Shown here one piece after another: positions 33,528 to 44,655 of a stretch of 64,000 nucleotides of DNA. The position numbers and the translations under genes were made by a program. Under the pieces are notes generated by a model. It made no database searches. It was not told the origin of the DNA and saw only the letters and a program-made list of their open reading frames with translations. Where the stretch lies: NCBI RefSeq assembly GCF_007990935.1, contig NZ_BJXJ01000020.1:1-64000 (forward strand). Direction: 5' to 3'. The first letter of the stretch is position 1; every line of letters begins with the position of its first letter. The stretch is from Vibrio sagamiensis NBRC 104589. Lineage in GTDB: Bacteria; Pseudomonadota; Gammaproteobacteria; Enterobacterales; Vibrionaceae.

Positions 33528-34493
33528 TTAAATATAAATTTCTGCAGTAAGTGCAACAAACCCATGATCGCTGGCATATTTATCTTGTTCAAAGCAAGGA
33601 TTAATTAAATGCTTGTCGCTAACTTTATAATCAATGACTTGAGCAATGCTTCTATCATCAGTTGGGCAGAACTCTTGAGATAAAATAATGTAATCCAGCA
33701 CGTTACCTGTACCGAAATGATAGTGTGTTGCCGGCCTGTCCTTTGTGGGAGGAGGAGCTTGCAACGCCCATCCATCATATAACTGTAATTCTTGCTTTAG
33801 GCTGTCATGGTTATTGGTTAACAGAACCTGAGTTACGCTATTCTCAGAAATAGGTTGGTTCATGTCCCCTAATAGGATAGTCGGCATGGGTCGACTGGCA
33901 TATTTAATCTGCATTGCATGCCTTAACATCGCAGCTTCCCATCCACGCTGCTGGGTAGAAAGCCAACGTGCCAGAGGGTGGGAGGAAAGCTCCTGTTGGC
34001 TGGCCTCCGCAGGGCGTTGTGATTTGAGATGGGTAACATAGACCGCCATATGGCCCAGTCGAGGATGCACAACCTGCGCGCAAAGTGGTAGGCGACTAAA
34101 AGTGGGAGCCTGAAAATCCCCATAGGCTTTTAGCGCAGGCTCATCGATAGTTACAGGGTAACATTTTTCAATCGGAAATCGTGACGCAATGGCGACAACA
34201 GGTCGACTATAAATATAATCGGATTCAACATGCGGAGTGTCCACACTGGCAAAGTAGGGGTAGCCGATATCGTTAAAAAACGTACGTGTTTGCTCAATAC
34301 TAAAAACTTCTTGCAGACCTATGATATCAGGGTTCAATTTTTCAATCTGCTGCTGAGTCCAGTTTAGTTTACCTTGCCAATCTTGATGCGAATATATGTT
34401 TTCGAAGTCGTAGAATGCATTTGGCGGCTCAAGGAAGTTAAGTAAATTGGCAGTGGCAAAAGTAATACGCTTTAGTGGGGGCGATGCGCTCAT
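33528..34493 (-). CDS. Endonuclease/exonuclease/phosphatase family protein
   Basis: The 321-residue protein has the EEP fold signatures: FATANLLNFL at the start, IIGLQEVFS (metal-binding Glu), VYVTHLKSQRP, LLGDMNQP (Asp-x-Asn) and the C-terminal SDHGFVALT (catalytic Asp-His). The family cleaves phosphodiester or phosphomonoester bonds in nucleic acids, lipids or sugars. There is no signal peptide, so a cytoplasmic role is likely. It stands alone between fruB and the S4-domain gene. The substrate cannot be told from sequence. Confidence 0.9.
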   Translation of the reverse strand: MSASPPLKRITFATANLLNFLEPPNAFYDFENIYSHQDWQGKLNWTQQQIEKLNPDIIGLQEVFSIEQTRTFFNDIGYPYFASVDTPHVESDYIYSRPVVAIASRFPIEKCYPVTIDEPALKAYGDFQAPTFSRLPLCAQVVHPRLGHMAVYVTHLKSQRPAEASQQELSSHPLARWLSTQQRGWEAAMLRHAMQIKYASRPMPTILLGDMNQPISENSVTQVLLTNNHDSLKQELQLYDGWALQAPPPTKDRPATHYHFGTGNVLDYIILSQEFCPTDDRSIAQVIDYKVSDKHLINPCFEQDKYASDHGFVALTAEIYI

Positions 34494-34658
34494 TTTCAGT
34501 CAGTTAGATTGAGTATATGACTAAAATATACACCTTGTTGTAGGTGAGAGCTAGCTTGGTGATGATTTAAAAAGCAACATAATGTGATATTAAGTTAACG
34601 TTTCTATTTTTGGCTATTCCGTTTACACTGCGACCGTCATAAAGTAAGAGTGGATAAG

Positions 34659-35204
34659 ATGAACCAAGATTACCAAAACGAAATAGACTCGCAAGATGAA
34701 GAAATTGAAATTGAAGCTATTGGCATTGAAGTTGATGCGCATCCAATCGAGTTATACAAACTCTTCAAAATTGCCAATTTAGTCAGTGGCGGTGGGGAAG
34801 CCAAACATGTAATCGATGAAGGCTACGTTGCGGTCAATGGAGAGCTAGAAACTCGTAAACGTCGTAAAATGTACGATGGTGACTTTTTTGAATTTAATCA
34901 AGAATATTATGTGGTTATTTGTGAAGCTCCAGTGACAGAAACCACTGAGCAAAAAGCAGAGAAAAAACTCAAAAAGGAGCAAGCTTCTCGACAGAAGAAG
35001 AAGGCCGCAAAGTCCCATAAATCAAAAATGACCAACCCTAAACCGTCTGGCCCACAGTCGACAGGTCGAAAAGCGGCAGACAAACAGCGCCGTGAGCAAA
35101 GTAGCGCTCAGCCTCAATCTACGCATAAAAACAAACAAGGCAAAAAAACATCGGAATCGGTTAGAGACCCGAAAAGCGGTCGTAATAGCATTGACTTTTT
35201 CTAA
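34659..35204 (+). CDS. S4-domain RNA-binding protein
   Basis: The 181-residue protein has an S4-like domain at about residues 25-95 (IELYKLFKIANLVSGGGEAK, VIDEGYVAVNGELETRKRRK), as in YbcJ-like RNA-binding proteins. A long, very basic and low-complexity tail (about 105-181, rich in Lys, Gln and Ser) would add RNA affinity. ATG 34659 is chosen: AAGAG ends 8 nt before it, whereas the in-frame GTG 34650 overlaps that site. YbcJ itself is about 70 residues, so the basic tail is an extension. Its target RNA is unknown, though ribosome association is common in this group. Confidence 0.85.
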   Translation: MNQDYQNEIDSQDEEIEIEAIGIEVDAHPIELYKLFKIANLVSGGGEAKHVIDEGYVAVNGELETRKRRKMYDGDFFEFNQEYYVVICEAPVTETTEQKAEKKLKKEQASRQKKKAAKSHKSKMTNPKPSGPQSTGRKAADKQRREQSSAQPQSTHKNKQGKKTSESVRDPKSGRNSIDFF

Positions 35205-35241
35205 TCGGGTGCCTGTTTTATCAAACCGAATTAATTTTACG

Positions 35242-35280
35242 CGCAATAATTTAATGTTCGCTCTGATGTAAATTATTGCG
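35242..35280. repeat. Perfect 12-bp inverted repeat at the permease 3' end
   Basis: CGCAATAATTTA (35242-35253) and TAAATTATTGCG (35269-35280) flank a 15-nt loop. The permease stop codon lies within the right arm. There is no T run, so it may protect the mRNA 3' end rather than terminate. Confidence 0.7.
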
Positions 35281-36175
35281 TGCGCTTCTCTATTTGTTTG
35301 AATAGGTAAGACAAAAAGAAGCAAAGTAAAAAGTAAGCCAAGCCTACGATTAGCCACACTTCAAAAATAAACCCAGACGAGTTAGCCATTTCTGTACCAA
35401 CGAAAGTCATCTCTTGAATTGAAATCAATGAAACAATAGAAGTATCTTTAACTAACGAGATGGTTTGTCCTGCCAAAGCGGGGCTAATGGCTTTGAATAC
35501 TTGTGGCGCAATCACCTTGCGATAGGTTACCCAGCGAGATAATCCAAGAGATTGGCATGCCTCCCACTGTCCTTTATCTATTCCTTGTAATCCAGCTCGA
35601 ACAATTTCGGCAATATAAGCCGATGACAGTAAGCCGATACAAAACACGCCTGAGAGTAAGTTTTCCCACAAATTCGCAGGGCCAAACAAGAATGCTTGTA
35701 ATGTGGAAATCTCACCTGAGTGTTGACGTAGAATAGATTCAAGACCAAGCAAAGGAATGATTTGGTTCGAGATAAAAAAATAAAAGATAAACACAAATAC
35801 GAGAGGGGGAATATTTCTTACTAACTGAATAAAGCCCGTGGCTGGCAATCTCAGCCAAGAAGAATGAGAAAATCGAGCTAGGCCGATCAAAACGCCGAAC
35901 AATACTGCAAAGGCTAAGCCCCACAGGCTCAAACGAAGGGTCGCGATTAAACCTTGAAAAAAATAAGGTATCCCGCCATTTTGTGTCGGGGTGAAAAGTA
36001 AATCGATGGTTTCACGCCATTGCCAGATATAGTTAATTCCGACCGTTGAACGCTGAATGAACCACAAAACGGCAACGGTACAAATCAGTAATAGACACCA
36101 ATCAAGGCCATTGAGGCGTTTAAAAAGTGTGTTGGACTGAGGCGGCTGTTGGTGGACGGGGTAAGAACGATTCAC
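35273..36175 (-). CDS. Amino-acid ABC transporter permease (second subunit)
   Basis: The 300-residue protein has an extra N-terminal segment and the typical HisMQ/GlnP permease core with about five to six membrane helices. The ATPase-contact EAA loop is clear (ACQSLGLSRWVTYRKVIAPQ followed by VFKAISPALAG). It forms a heterodimeric pore with the permease at 37229-38026. It lies 180 bp after the binding-protein gene, with a strong hairpin between them, and is last in the operon. The exact substrate is not known; the family imports polar amino acids. Confidence 0.92.
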   Translation of the reverse strand: MNRSYPVHQQPPQSNTLFKRLNGLDWCLLLICTVAVLWFIQRSTVGINYIWQWRETIDLLFTPTQNGGIPYFFQGLIATLRLSLWGLAFAVLFGVLIGLARFSHSSWLRLPATGFIQLVRNIPPLVFVFIFYFFISNQIIPLLGLESILRQHSGEISTLQAFLFGPANLWENLLSGVFCIGLLSSAYIAEIVRAGLQGIDKGQWEACQSLGLSRWVTYRKVIAPQVFKAISPALAGQTISLVKDTSIVSLISIQEMTFVGTEMANSSGFIFEVWLIVGLAYFLLCFFLSYLFKQIEKRTQ

Positions 36176-36204
36176 ATCAAGTTCCTTGTGCGTTTAATGC
36201 ATTC

Positions 36205-36232
36205 GATCTACTTTACGGGCATAAAGTAGATC
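36205..36232. repeat. Strong hairpin between binding protein and permease genes
   Basis: GATCTACTTTA (36205-36215) and TAAAGTAGATC (36222-36232) make an 11-bp perfect stem with a 6-nt loop. No T run follows on the minus strand, so it may stabilise the upstream mRNA and keep binding-protein levels high. Confidence 0.75.
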
Positions 36233-36355
36233 GAGCTATTTATCTTTTGTTTATTTGTTACTTATAACTAGATACAGAATACTTAAGCCCCCAAGCTTGT
36301 TACGTTTATTTGGGGATTTAAAGTTAAGCGCTTCAGGTCAAACTCTAAAATACAA

Positions 36356-37219
36356 TTACTTAGCCTTAGCTATCTGGTCTTGCCAATCTAAAGTCGAGAA
36401 CCAATATTCATAACGTTCATCGAGCCAACCATCTTGAGTTCGTGCTTCAATCCATTGATTAAAGAAAGCTTGTTTGTCTTCCTCTCCCAGACGGACGGCA
36501 AAGGCCTCATTACCTTTGGATAAGCGTTCACTGAATGGCAAAAAGAGCTTGTTGGCATGTTTCACTGATTCGTGCTCAGGCTTAGGACTCGAGGCGATAA
36601 CGGCATGAGCATTACCGTTAAGAACCTCTTGGAAAGCTTGGGCCTCATCATCGAATTGAAGAATCTTGGCTTTAGGAAAATTCTCCCTAGCGACTTGGAC
36701 GGTATAAGCGCCTCGACGAGCCGCAATTTTCACTCGGCGAGAGTTAAAATCAGAAAACTCATTGAAACCCTCGGCCAGCTTTTTATTGGCGGCGACTTGT
36801 ACACCTGAGTGTGAATAAGGCTTGGTAAATAGAACGCTTTTGGATCGTTCCGGTGTAATTGACATCCCTCCAATAATGACATCAAACTTCTTAGCTAATA
36901 GAGCAGGGATGATGCCATCCCATGCAGTCGGAACAAATTCAACTTTTAAGCCTGTATCAGCGGCTAAGCGTTTAGCGACATCAACTTCAAAGCCAATCAG
37001 TTCACCTTGTTTATTTCGCATAGCCCATGGAACAAACGTCGACATACCTACTCGTAATATGCCACGCTTTTTAATTTCATCAAGGTTCGGGGTGTTCTTT
37101 CCATCATTGCTTATTGCTGGAGAGGCAGAACTTAGTGTTGCAGTGTTTGCCGTTACTATAGAAGGTAAGGCTAAACTCAAGCCGAACAGCGCGGTTATTG
37201 CGGTTTTAAAAATAGTCAT
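36356..37219 (-). CDS. Periplasmic amino-acid-binding protein
   Basis: The 287-residue protein begins with a signal peptide (FKTAITALFGLSLALPSIVTA, cleaved near TAN). The mature part fits the SBP_bac_3 family: IKKRGILRVGMSTFVPWAMR, GFEVDVAKRLAADTGLKVEF, GMSITPERSKSVLFTKPYSH. The family binds polar or basic amino acids; the glutamine/glutamate/aspartate branch is plausible. It is third in the operon ATPase-permease-binding protein-permease, 9 bp after the first permease. Confidence 0.95.
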   Translation of the reverse strand: MTIFKTAITALFGLSLALPSIVTANTATLSSASPAISNDGKNTPNLDEIKKRGILRVGMSTFVPWAMRNKQGELIGFEVDVAKRLAADTGLKVEFVPTAWDGIIPALLAKKFDVIIGGMSITPERSKSVLFTKPYSHSGVQVAANKKLAEGFNEFSDFNSRRVKIAARRGAYTVQVARENFPKAKILQFDDEAQAFQEVLNGNAHAVIASSPKPEHESVKHANKLFLPFSERLSKGNEAFAVRLGEEDKQAFFNQWIEARTQDGWLDERYEYWFSTLDWQDQIAKAK

Positions 37220-37228
37220 AGAGATTCC

Positions 37229-38026
37229 TTATGGTTTACGCCAACTGGCTCCTAATTTATGTTCGAGTAATGCTGAAATAGCTGACAGTGTAAGCGTCAG
37301 AACAAGGTAAATAGCCGCGACTGTAAACCACACTTCGAAAGGCATTGCAGTTTCTGAAACGATATTTCGTGCTTGTGTTGTCAGATCAAAAATAGCCATA
37401 ACGCTGACGATGGACGAGTTTTTTACCAATGACACGACTTCGTTGGTTAAGGCGGGTAATGTACGTTGCAAAACCTGCGGCATAATGACGGTTTTGTATG
37501 TGTGGAACGAAGATAAGCCAAGGGTTTTTGCCGCTTCAAATTGGCCTTTTGAAATGCTATTTAAACCCGCTCGAAGAATTTCTGCGGTATAAGCTCCCTG
37601 AAACAAAGACAAGGCAAGAACGGCAGTACTAAACCGATCTAAACTAAGCATCGGGCCAAACACAAAATAAAGCAGATAAACTTGAACAAGCAAAGGGGTA
37701 TTACGTATGAGCTCAACATAAGCACTTCCGATGGCTCTTCCTATAATAGAGTGGCTTAACCGTAATAGTGCAGTAATGAAGCCTATCACGAGAGTAAAAC
37801 ATAAGCTTAATGCTGAGAGTCTAATTGTCACCATCACGCCATCTAAAAGCTCAGCTGGCCACCATTGTCCATCTTCATAGAAAGCGATGTAATCTGGAAT
37901 GCGATCCCATTGCCATTGGTAGCCCATTGCTTGAGCACCAGATTCAAGCACCCATACGATGCCAAACAATAAGATAGTAATCTGAATGAGTGCTTGCAGT
38001 ACAGGCTTGAATAAACGATAAACCAT
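37229..38026 (-). CDS. Amino-acid ABC transporter permease (first subunit)
   Basis: The 265-residue protein has about five membrane helices and the EAA loop (AKTLGLSSFHTYKTVIMPQV followed by LQRTLPALTNE). It belongs to the HisM/GlnP permease group and pairs with the second permease. It starts 2 bp after the ATPase stop, so the two are tightly coupled. An N-terminal helix (LIQITILLFGIVWVLESGA) precedes a periplasmic loop of about 25 residues. Confidence 0.93.
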   Translation of the reverse strand: MVYRLFKPVLQALIQITILLFGIVWVLESGAQAMGYQWQWDRIPDYIAFYEDGQWWPAELLDGVMVTIRLSALSLCFTLVIGFITALLRLSHSIIGRAIGSAYVELIRNTPLLVQVYLLYFVFGPMLSLDRFSTAVLALSLFQGAYTAEILRAGLNSISKGQFEAAKTLGLSSFHTYKTVIMPQVLQRTLPALTNEVVSLVKNSSIVSVMAIFDLTTQARNIVSETAMPFEVWFTVAAIYLVLTLTLSAISALLEHKLGASWRKP

Positions 38027-38028
38027 GC

Positions 38029-38763
38029 TTAGTGACTCAATATTTGCTTTAAAAAGGCTTGAGTTCGTGGGTGCTGAGGTGAGTTGAAGAGTTCATTGGG
38101 TGAGTTAACTTCAATGATTTTACCTTCATCCATAAATACGACGCGGTCAGCTACTTTTTTGGCAAAACCCATTTCATGAGTGACACAAATCATGGTCATG
38201 CCACTTTTACCAAGTTCAACCATAACGTCTAAAACCTCATTAATCATTTCTGGATCAAGTGCCGAAGTTGGCTCATCAAATAATAATAGGTCAGGTTCCA
38301 TACATAAGGAACGAGCGATGGCGACGCGTTGCTGCTGGCCTCCCGAAAGTTGGGATGGGAACTTGTGTGCTTGTTCTTCTATGTTCACCCGCTTTAAATA
38401 ATGACGTGCTCGCTTATTGGCTTCATGTTTAGTGAGTTTAAGCGTTTTAATTGGTGCCAGTGTCAGGTTCTCTAATACGGTTAAGTGAGGAAATAGATGA
38501 AAATGTTGGAATACCATTCCAATTTGCCCTGGTTTGAGTTGCTTAGAGCCAGCAGGGAGGCTTAATACCTGCAATTGTCCATCTTGGATTGATTCTAGGT
38601 GATTAATACAGCGAATAAGAGTTGATTTACCAGAGCCTGAAGGGCCGCAAATAACAACGATTTCACCTAAGTTGACCGAAAAATTGATGTCTTTGAGGGC
38701 ATGGTATTCACCATACCATTTGTTCACGCCGTCAAAGTCTACAACGTTTATATGATCTTGCAA
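38029..38763 (-). CDS. Polar amino-acid ABC transporter ATPase
   Basis: The 244-residue ATPase has Walker [11 protein letters not shown]-loop [13 protein letters not shown], signature [15 protein letters not shown], Walker [14 protein letters not shown] and the switch histidine in CVTHEMGFA. It closely fits the GlnQ/HisP group of polar amino-acid importers. It is first in the four-gene minus-strand operon, whose promoter must lie in 38764-39100. Confidence 0.96.
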   Translation of the reverse strand: MQDHINVVDFDGVNKWYGEYHALKDINFSVNLGEIVVICGPSGSGKSTLIRCINHLESIQDGQLQVLSLPAGSKQLKPGQIGMVFQHFHLFPHLTVLENLTLAPIKTLKLTKHEANKRARHYLKRVNIEEQAHKFPSQLSGGQQQRVAIARSLCMEPDLLLFDEPTSALDPEMINEVLDVMVELGKSGMTMICVTHEMGFAKKVADRVVFMDEGKIIEVNSPNELFNSPQHPRTQAFLKQILSH

Positions 38764-39311
38764 AACGACTCACTTATGAATACTGAATTTTTTCTTACAA
38801 TAACAACTAACTAAGAAGATTGCATCTTGAAATGGAATGCAATGCTCAATAAGTTTTTTGTTGATTATACCTGCTGTCATTACGAAATAAGGTAAACCAA
38901 AGGTAAAAATAGTGCTTTGGCAGAGTAAAGAACATGTGGTCCTGTGTATAGTGGAGAAAATCAAGATTGGATCACATTGTTTATAAATATTTTTCTCTAC
39001 CCAAGTCGAGTAAGGCGGTAACTGAGATAACAAAAGTAATGAATGTTTACTAAGTGAAGTTTTAAAAATTACAGCAGCACTTATTTTTACGATACTGGAA
39101 CGGCAATAAAAGCATTTATTACTCCAAAATAAGTGGGTCATTGTTACATCATTCTTGGCTAATTATGAGATCTGTTACTAAAAAAAGATGAGTGAATGGT
39201 GTGTTATTTAATTGTTGCGCTTAAGTTATTTTACAGTGAAATAAAAGTTGGATTATGACTAGAGTCATAGAGATCAGGATGAATCAAGTAAATAACTTAA
39301 GGAAGAAATCG
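38764..39311. promoter_or_regulatory. Divergent region between ABC operon and chitinase
   Basis: This 548-bp region separates the two divergent units and must carry both promoters. A 123-residue minus-strand frame (38770-39141) is cysteine-rich, has no homologous look and is rejected. The part nearest the chitinase (39150-39250) is AT-rich. No regulator site is identified. Confidence 0.45.
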
Positions 39312-42300
39312 ATGAAGTTAGGCAGTAGAAAAGCCATAAATGGTATCTTTACCCTTAGCTCGTTAACGGCATCATGCATGTTAGCTTTTAGCAGTCATGC
39401 TGCTTTTGATTGTGCGTCGTTAGAAGTATGGGATTCGGCGAAGGTTTACCATGGTGGTGATCAAGTTCAACAAGATAATATCGCTTATAAAGCTCGCTAT
39501 TGGACTCAAAATAATAGCCCGTCTAAATCTAGTGAATGGGGGGAATGGGAAAGTTTAGGCATTTGTGACATTGACCCAGTCACCCCACCAGTCAATGAAC
39601 TGCCTACCGTCGCTCTTACTTCACCTTCCTCATCTACTCCAATTCAAATTGGGGATGTTGTTGCATTGACCGCAGAAGCATCAGACAACGATGGAAGCAT
39701 TGATAAGGTCGAATTTTTTGTTAATGGTACCTTGATTGGTACTGCGACATCAGCCCCTTATTCTGTCAATTGGACTGCGACAGAAGGGACATATGAGCTT
39801 GCTTCGAAAGCTTACGACAACAAAAATGCAGCCAGTGCTGTGAGCGCTGTGAGTGTGACGGTTGCGTCAGACCAACCGGGTAATCAAATTCCAACCGTTG
39901 ACGTTTTACTGTCTAGCTCAGCTGTTGAACTTGGTCAAAGTGTGACGTTGACGGCGAATGCAACCGATGCTGATGGCTCAGTAGCTAAAGTTGAGTTTTT
40001 TGCTGCAGGTGTATTGGTCGGCACGGCAACAGCGGCACCTTATACACTAGAGCTTACCCCAGAGAGGGCGGGCTCTTTATCGATCTATGCCAAAGCAACG
40101 GATGATGCTGGGGCAAGTGCGGACTCCTCTATTGCCGTGCTGGCGGTTAATGGCGGAGCCGTAACATCCAACTGTCGTCCTGATGGCTTATATCAAACCG
40201 CAGGCCTTGATGTTCCGTACTGTAGTATCTACGATGAGGAAGGACGTGAGTTAATGGGGGCCGACCATCCTCGACGCGTGATTGGCTATTTCACAAGTTG
40301 GCGAAGTGGCGGTGATCCTCAATCTACTTATTTGGTCAAAGATATTCCTTGGGAACAGTTAACTCATATCAACTATGCGTTTGTTAGTATTGGTTCTGAT
40401 GGCAAAGTCAATGTTGGTGATGTGACTGACCCAGATAACCCTGCAACCGGTAAAACATGGCCAGATGTGGAGGTGGATCCAGCTTTAGGATTTAAAGGTC
40501 ATTTCGGTGCACTGGCCACCTACAAACAAAAGCACGATGTTAAGACGTTGATTTCTATTGGTGGCTGGGCAGAGACGGGCGGTCACTTTGGTCCAGACGG
40601 CAAGCGAGTGGCAGATGGCGGTTTCTATACCATGACCACTAACTCTGACGGTTCTATAAACCATGCAGGAATCGAAAAATTTGCCGCTTCGGCCGTGGAA
40701 ATGATGCGTACTTATAAGTTCGATGGATTAGACATTGATTATGAGTACCCAACATCGATGGCCGGTGCAGGTAATCCTTACGACAAAGATTATATGGAAC
40801 CACGTCGTCCTTATTTGTGGGCTTCTTACCAAGAGTTAATGAAAGTATTGCGTGAAAAATTGGATGCCGCTTCAGCCCAAGATGGCATCCACTACATGTT
40901 GACCATTGCGGCACCGTCTTCTGGTTATTTGCTCAGAGGCATGGAAACTTTTGATGTCACGCAGTATCTCGATTACGTCAATATCATGTCTTATGACTTG
41001 CATGGGGCATGGAATGATCATGTTGGGCACAATGCGGCTCTGTATGATACTGGTAAAGACTCTGAATTGGCGCAATGGAATGTCTACGATACGGCTGCAT
41101 ATGGTGGGATCGGATATCTGAATACTGACTGGGCTTATCATTACTTCCGAGGCTCGATGCCTGCAGGACGTATCAACATTGGTGTGCCGTATTACACCCG
41201 TGGTTGGCAAGGTGTTAAAGGAGGCGATAATGGGCTGTGGGGACGTGCGGCGTTACCTAACCAATCTGAATGTGCTCCGGGTACCGGCGAAGGAGAGAAA
41301 AACAACTGCGGCCATGGTGCTATTGGTATCGATAACATGTGGCATGATTTAGATCCACAAGGCAGGGAAATGGGCGCAGGCTCTAACCCGATGTGGCATG
41401 CTAAAAACCTAGAAAAAGGGATTTGGGGATCTTACGCTGATGCTTACGGCCTTGATCCGGTGAATGATCCTTCAGATAAATTTGTTGGCTCATATACCCG
41501 CTACTATGATGATGTCGCCGTTGCTCCTTGGTTATGGAATGCTGAAAAGAGTGTGTTTATTTCAACTGAAGATAAAGCCTCGATTGAAGTAAAAGCCGAT
41601 TACGTGATTGATAAAGAAATTGGCGGCATCATGTTCTGGGAACTTGCAGGTGACTACAACTGTTATGTGCTTGATGCGAATGGTCAGCGTACCGCTATCG
41701 ACACGACTGAACAAGCGTGTGCGGCGGGTAACGGTGAATACCACATGGGGAATACCATGACCAAGGCGATTTATGACAAGTTCAAAGCGGCAACGCCATA
41801 TGGTAATACCTTAGCTACAGGAGCTATACCCGCAGAAGCGGTCGATATTGCAGTCAGTGTCAGTGGTTTTAAAGTTGGCGATCAGAACTACCCAATCAAC
41901 CCAACCATCACCTTTACTAACAATACCGGTCAAGATATTGCAGGCGGTACGGAGTTTCAGTTTGATATTCCTGTTTCGGCACCAGATAACGCGAAAGATC
42001 AGTCAGGAGGTGGCCTAAGTGTGATTGCTTCTGGTCATACACGTCCAAACAATATCGGCGGCTTGGATGGGGTGATGCATCGAGTGTCGTTCTCTCTACC
42101 TGCATGGAAAACGCTCCCTGCTGGTGGCTCTTATGAACTGGATATGGTGTACTACCTGCCAATATCAGGCCCAGCTAATTATGCTGTGATCTCTGGTGGC
42201 AAATCGTTCGCCTTTAAATTTGAACAACCAGACTTACCAACGGGTGATTTAAATTCAGGAAATGGTGGCGGTGATGGAACGGATCCTGGTACTTGTGATA

Positions 42301-42473
42301 CCTCTGGTTTGGTGACATACCCTGATTTCCCTCAAAAAGACTGGGCGGGTAACCCAAGCCATGCTAACCAAGGGGATAAAGTGATTCATAATGGTGCGGT
42401 GTATCAAGCCAATTGGTGGACATCTTCCGAACCTGGCAGTGATGGAAGCTGGGCAACGGTTTGTAATGTATAG
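39312..42473 (+). CDS. Secreted modular GH18 chitinase
   Basis: ATG 39312 is chosen because AAGGAAG precedes it and [15 protein letters not shown] begins a good signal peptide (cleavage near SSHAA/F); the frame is open to 39255. The 1053-residue protein has, in order: a CBM5/12-type chitin-binding module (about 30-78), two Ig-like repeats (about 90-180 and 190-280, each with VEFF-x-x-G-x-L-x-GTAT), a GH18 catalytic domain with the D471-G-L-D-I-D-Y-E478 motif, a bacterial chitinase C domain ([16 protein letters not shown]...), and a second CBM5/12 at the C-terminus ([20 protein letters not shown]). It breaks down chitin outside the cell. It stands alone and ends before a terminator. Chitin utilisation fits a marine Vibrio-type host. 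Confidence 0.95.
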   Translation: MKLGSRKAINGIFTLSSLTASCMLAFSSHAAFDCASLEVWDSAKVYHGGDQVQQDNIAYKARYWTQNNSPSKSSEWGEWESLGICDIDPVTPPVNELPTVALTSPSSSTPIQIGDVVALTAEASDNDGSIDKVEFFVNGTLIGTATSAPYSVNWTATEGTYELASKAYDNKNAASAVSAVSVTVASDQPGNQIPTVDVLLSSSAVELGQSVTLTANATDADGSVAKVEFFAAGVLVGTATAAPYTLELTPERAGSLSIYAKATDDAGASADSSIAVLAVNGGAVTSNCRPDGLYQTAGLDVPYCSIYDEEGRELMGADHPRRVIGYFTSWRSGGDPQSTYLVKDIPWEQLTHINYAFVSIGSDGKVNVGDVTDPDNPATGKTWPDVEVDPALGFKGHFGALATYKQKHDVKTLISIGGWAETGGHFGPDGKRVADGGFYTMTTNSDGSINHAGIEKFAASAVEMMRTYKFDGLDIDYEYPTSMAGAGNPYDKDYMEPRRPYLWASYQELMKVLREKLDAASAQDGIHYMLTIAAPSSGYLLRGMETFDVTQYLDYVNIMSYDLHGAWNDHVGHNAALYDTGKDSELAQWNVYDTAAYGGIGYLNTDWAYHYFRGSMPAGRINIGVPYYTRGWQGVKGGDNGLWGRAALPNQSECAPGTGEGEKNNCGHGAIGIDNMWHDLDPQGREMGAGSNPMWHAKNLEKGIWGSYADAYGLDPVNDPSDKFVGSYTRYYDDVAVAPWLWNAEKSVFISTEDKASIEVKADYVIDKEIGGIMFWELAGDYNCYVLDANGQRTAIDTTEQACAAGNGEYHMGNTMTKAIYDKFKAATPYGNTLATGAIPAEAVDIAVSVSGFKVGDQNYPINPTITFTNNTGQDIAGGTEFQFDIPVSAPDNAKDQSGGGLSVIASGHTRPNNIGGLDGVMHRVSFSLPAWKTLPAGGSYELDMVYYLPISGPANYAVISGGKSFAFKFEQPDLPTGDLNSGNGGGDGTDPGTCDTSGLVTYPDFPQKDWAGNPSHANQGDKVIHNGAVYQANWWTSSEPGSDGSWATVCNV

Positions 42474-42474
42474 T

Positions 42475-42510
42475 GTTAACCTAAGAACTAGCGTTAACCT
42501 AAGATCTAAC
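42475..42510. repeat. 18-bp tandem repeat after the chitinase gene
   Basis: GTTAACCTAAGAACTAGC (42475-42492) is followed directly by GTTAACCTAAGATCTAAC and then a partial third unit GTTAAACGTAAA. No function is evident. Confidence 0.7.
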
Positions 42511-42590
42511 GTTAAACGTAAAGTTTAATCGAATGAGTTTGAAGCGTCTTATTTGAAACGTATCGTTTAAACAAAAAAGCTTAGAAAATA

Positions 42591-42622
42591 AAAACGCGCG
42601 ATTTCGGTCGTGCGTTTTTGTT
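42591..42622. terminator. Terminator between chitinase and fhs
   Basis: AAAACGCGCGA (42591-42601) pairs with TCGTGCGTTTT (42608-42618) with one wobble, followed by TTG. T runs on both strands suit the convergent genes. Confidence 0.8.
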
Positions 42623-42652
42623 TACTAGGAGACAGTTTATTAGTCAATAAAA

Positions 42653-44401
42653 TTAGTCAATACCAATGATTTGGCCTTGGTCATCAAGATCTAACTTCAT
42701 AAACGCTGGTTTATCAGGAAGTCCAGGCATGGTCATCACATTACCTGATAATGCATAAATAAACCCAGCACCTGCACATAAACGCAGTTCTCTAATCGGT
42801 ACGGTAAAGTGGCTTGGTGCGCCTTTTATAGCCGAATCTGGTGTAATAGAAAGAGGGGTTTTCGCAATACATACGGCAAGGTGATCAAAGCCAAGCTGTT
42901 CGAATTGAGTCAGTTGTTGCTTAGCCGTTGGGCTGAGATCAACATTAGCAGCCCCATAACCGACTTCACACACTGACATGATTTTCTCTTTCAGTGTTTG
43001 TTCACGTTGATAGAGTGGTCTAAAAGCGGTTGATTGTTCACAGGTACTAACGACATGTTGAGCCAACTCCGTTGCACCTTGTCCACCGTCACTGAACGCG
43101 GTACTGATGGCGACTTTTACATCCGGAAATTGTTTGTGTATCAAATGCTTTAGTTCGGCGAGTTCTTCAGCGCTATCTTGTGGGAACTGGTTTATCGCTA
43201 CAACTGCAGGTAAGCCATACTTGTGAACATTGTTGATATGCCATTTCAGGTTTTCGAATCCTGCTTTAAGCGCTTCAGTATCTGGGTTAAAGATAGTATC
43301 AGGAATGGCCATACCAGGACGCAAGTCATAGTGACCTGAATTTGCCTTTAAGCCGCGAAGAGTGGCAACGACAACAACACAATCTGGTGCTTTCTTAGCC
43401 GCAGCCGCTTTTATATTACAGGCTTTTTCGAAACCCATGTCTGAGCCAAACCCAGCTTCTGTGACGACAAAGTCAGCCAGCTTAAGCCCAATTTTATCGG
43501 CAATAATGGAAGAGTTACCATGAGCAATGTTAGCGAAGGGGCCTGCATGAATAAGCGTTGGTACACCTTCAAGAGTTTGCATTAGAGTAGGGTTGATCGC
43601 CTCTTTGAGTGTTACCGTCATGGCACCAGCGACCTGTAAGTCTTCTGTCGTGATGGGTTGGCCATCAAGATCATAAGCAAGAACAATTTTGCCAATACGC
43701 TGGCGAAGATCGGCAAGGTCATCGGCTAAAGCAAGGATAGCCATAAGCTCTGAGGCAGCAGAAATATCGAACCCATCCGAGCGCTCAAATCCATTGATGG
43801 TTTTACCAACGTCATTTTGACCAACGGTAACCATGCGGAGTGCACGATCGTTATGATCCATCACTCGTTTCCAAGCAATACGGTTAATATCAATTTTTAA
43901 TGCTGTCAGCCCTGTTCTTTGCTCAAAGGCTTCATAACCCTCGCGTTGCTCGTGATAGAGGCGAGCATCTAATGCTGCAGAAGCAAGGTTATGAGCAGCA
44001 GTGACCGCATGAATATCACCCGTTAAATGAAGGTTGAGTTCTTCCATTGGGGCCACTTGTGAATATCCACCACCAGCAGCGCCACCTTTAACACCAAACA
44101 CCGGGCCCATCGAAGGTTGACGAATGCATGCGATCACCGATTGGTTGATCTTGGACAGTCCCTGAGAAAGACCAATGGTTGTCACCGTTTTACCTTCCCC
44201 TAATGGCGTTGGCGTGATGGCGGTAACCAAAACAAGTTTTCCTGTTTGGCGTGTTTCTAAACGCTTAAGGCAGTCAAGTTTTACTTTTGCTTTGTATTTA
44301 CCATAGGAATCATATTCTTCTGGAAGCAAGCCTGTATGAGCGGCGATGGTATCAATGACGGATAAGGAAGTGTTACGGCAAATATCGATATCAGATAACA
44401 T
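42653..44401 (-). CDS. fhs: Formate-tetrahydrofolate ligase
   Basis: The 582-residue enzyme makes 10-formyl-tetrahydrofolate from formate, ATP and tetrahydrofolate. Motifs: [18 protein letters not shown] (P-loop-like nucleotide site), [20 protein letters not shown], and the C-terminal [16 protein letters not shown]. Length is a little above the usual 556-560. ATG 44401 is chosen because GGAG lies 4 nt before it and [17 protein letters not shown] begins the family; the frame is open to 44449. It feeds the same one-carbon pool as the gcv and glyA genes in this window. Confidence 0.96.
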   Translation of the reverse strand: MLSDIDICRNTSLSVIDTIAAHTGLLPEEYDSYGKYKAKVKLDCLKRLETRQTGKLVLVTAITPTPLGEGKTVTTIGLSQGLSKINQSVIACIRQPSMGPVFGVKGGAAGGGYSQVAPMEELNLHLTGDIHAVTAAHNLASAALDARLYHEQREGYEAFEQRTGLTALKIDINRIAWKRVMDHNDRALRMVTVGQNDVGKTINGFERSDGFDISAASELMAILALADDLADLRQRIGKIVLAYDLDGQPITTEDLQVAGAMTVTLKEAINPTLMQTLEGVPTLIHAGPFANIAHGNSSIIADKIGLKLADFVVTEAGFGSDMGFEKACNIKAAAAKKAPDCVVVVATLRGLKANSGHYDLRPGMAIPDTIFNPDTEALKAGFENLKWHINNVHKYGLPAVVAINQFPQDSAEELAELKHLIHKQFPDVKVAISTAFSDGGQGATELAQHVVSTCEQSTAFRPLYQREQTLKEKIMSVCEVGYGAANVDLSPTAKQQLTQFEQLGFDHLAVCIAKTPLSITPDSAIKGAPSHFTVPIRELRLCAGAGFIYALSGNVMTMPGLPDKPAFMKLDLDDQGQIIGID

Positions 44402-44582
44402 AAAAGCTCCAAAAGTAGGTAAACAAATATGGGGTAAGGCAGGCATCAAATTGATGGATGCGTAAGTTGAGTCGTTGGAAAGTATGTATTGTATTGAAGA
44501 GAAGTGTCCTGAAGGTATTAAATAAGTTGTGAATGAATGCAGATTCTATCAAAGAATCATGAATTTTGAAGTCACTTGGGTA

Positions 44583-44612
44583 TAAAGGCCATCAAGTGAT
44601 GACCTTTTTATA
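44583..44612 (-). terminator. Terminator-like hairpin downstream of gsk
   Basis: AAAGG-C-CATCA and TGATG-A-CCTTT pair around a 2-nt turn with one mismatch, with T/A runs on both sides. It lies between the gsk stop and fhs. Confidence 0.55.
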
Positions 44613-44655
44613 TCCAAACTTTTGTACAGCAAGATTTTGTACAGTATGAACTGAT

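Noticed and set aside
38770..39141. 123-residue minus-strand frame between the ABC operon and the chitinase
   Set aside because: Cysteine-rich, no family look, no ribosome site, and it fills a divergent promoter region.
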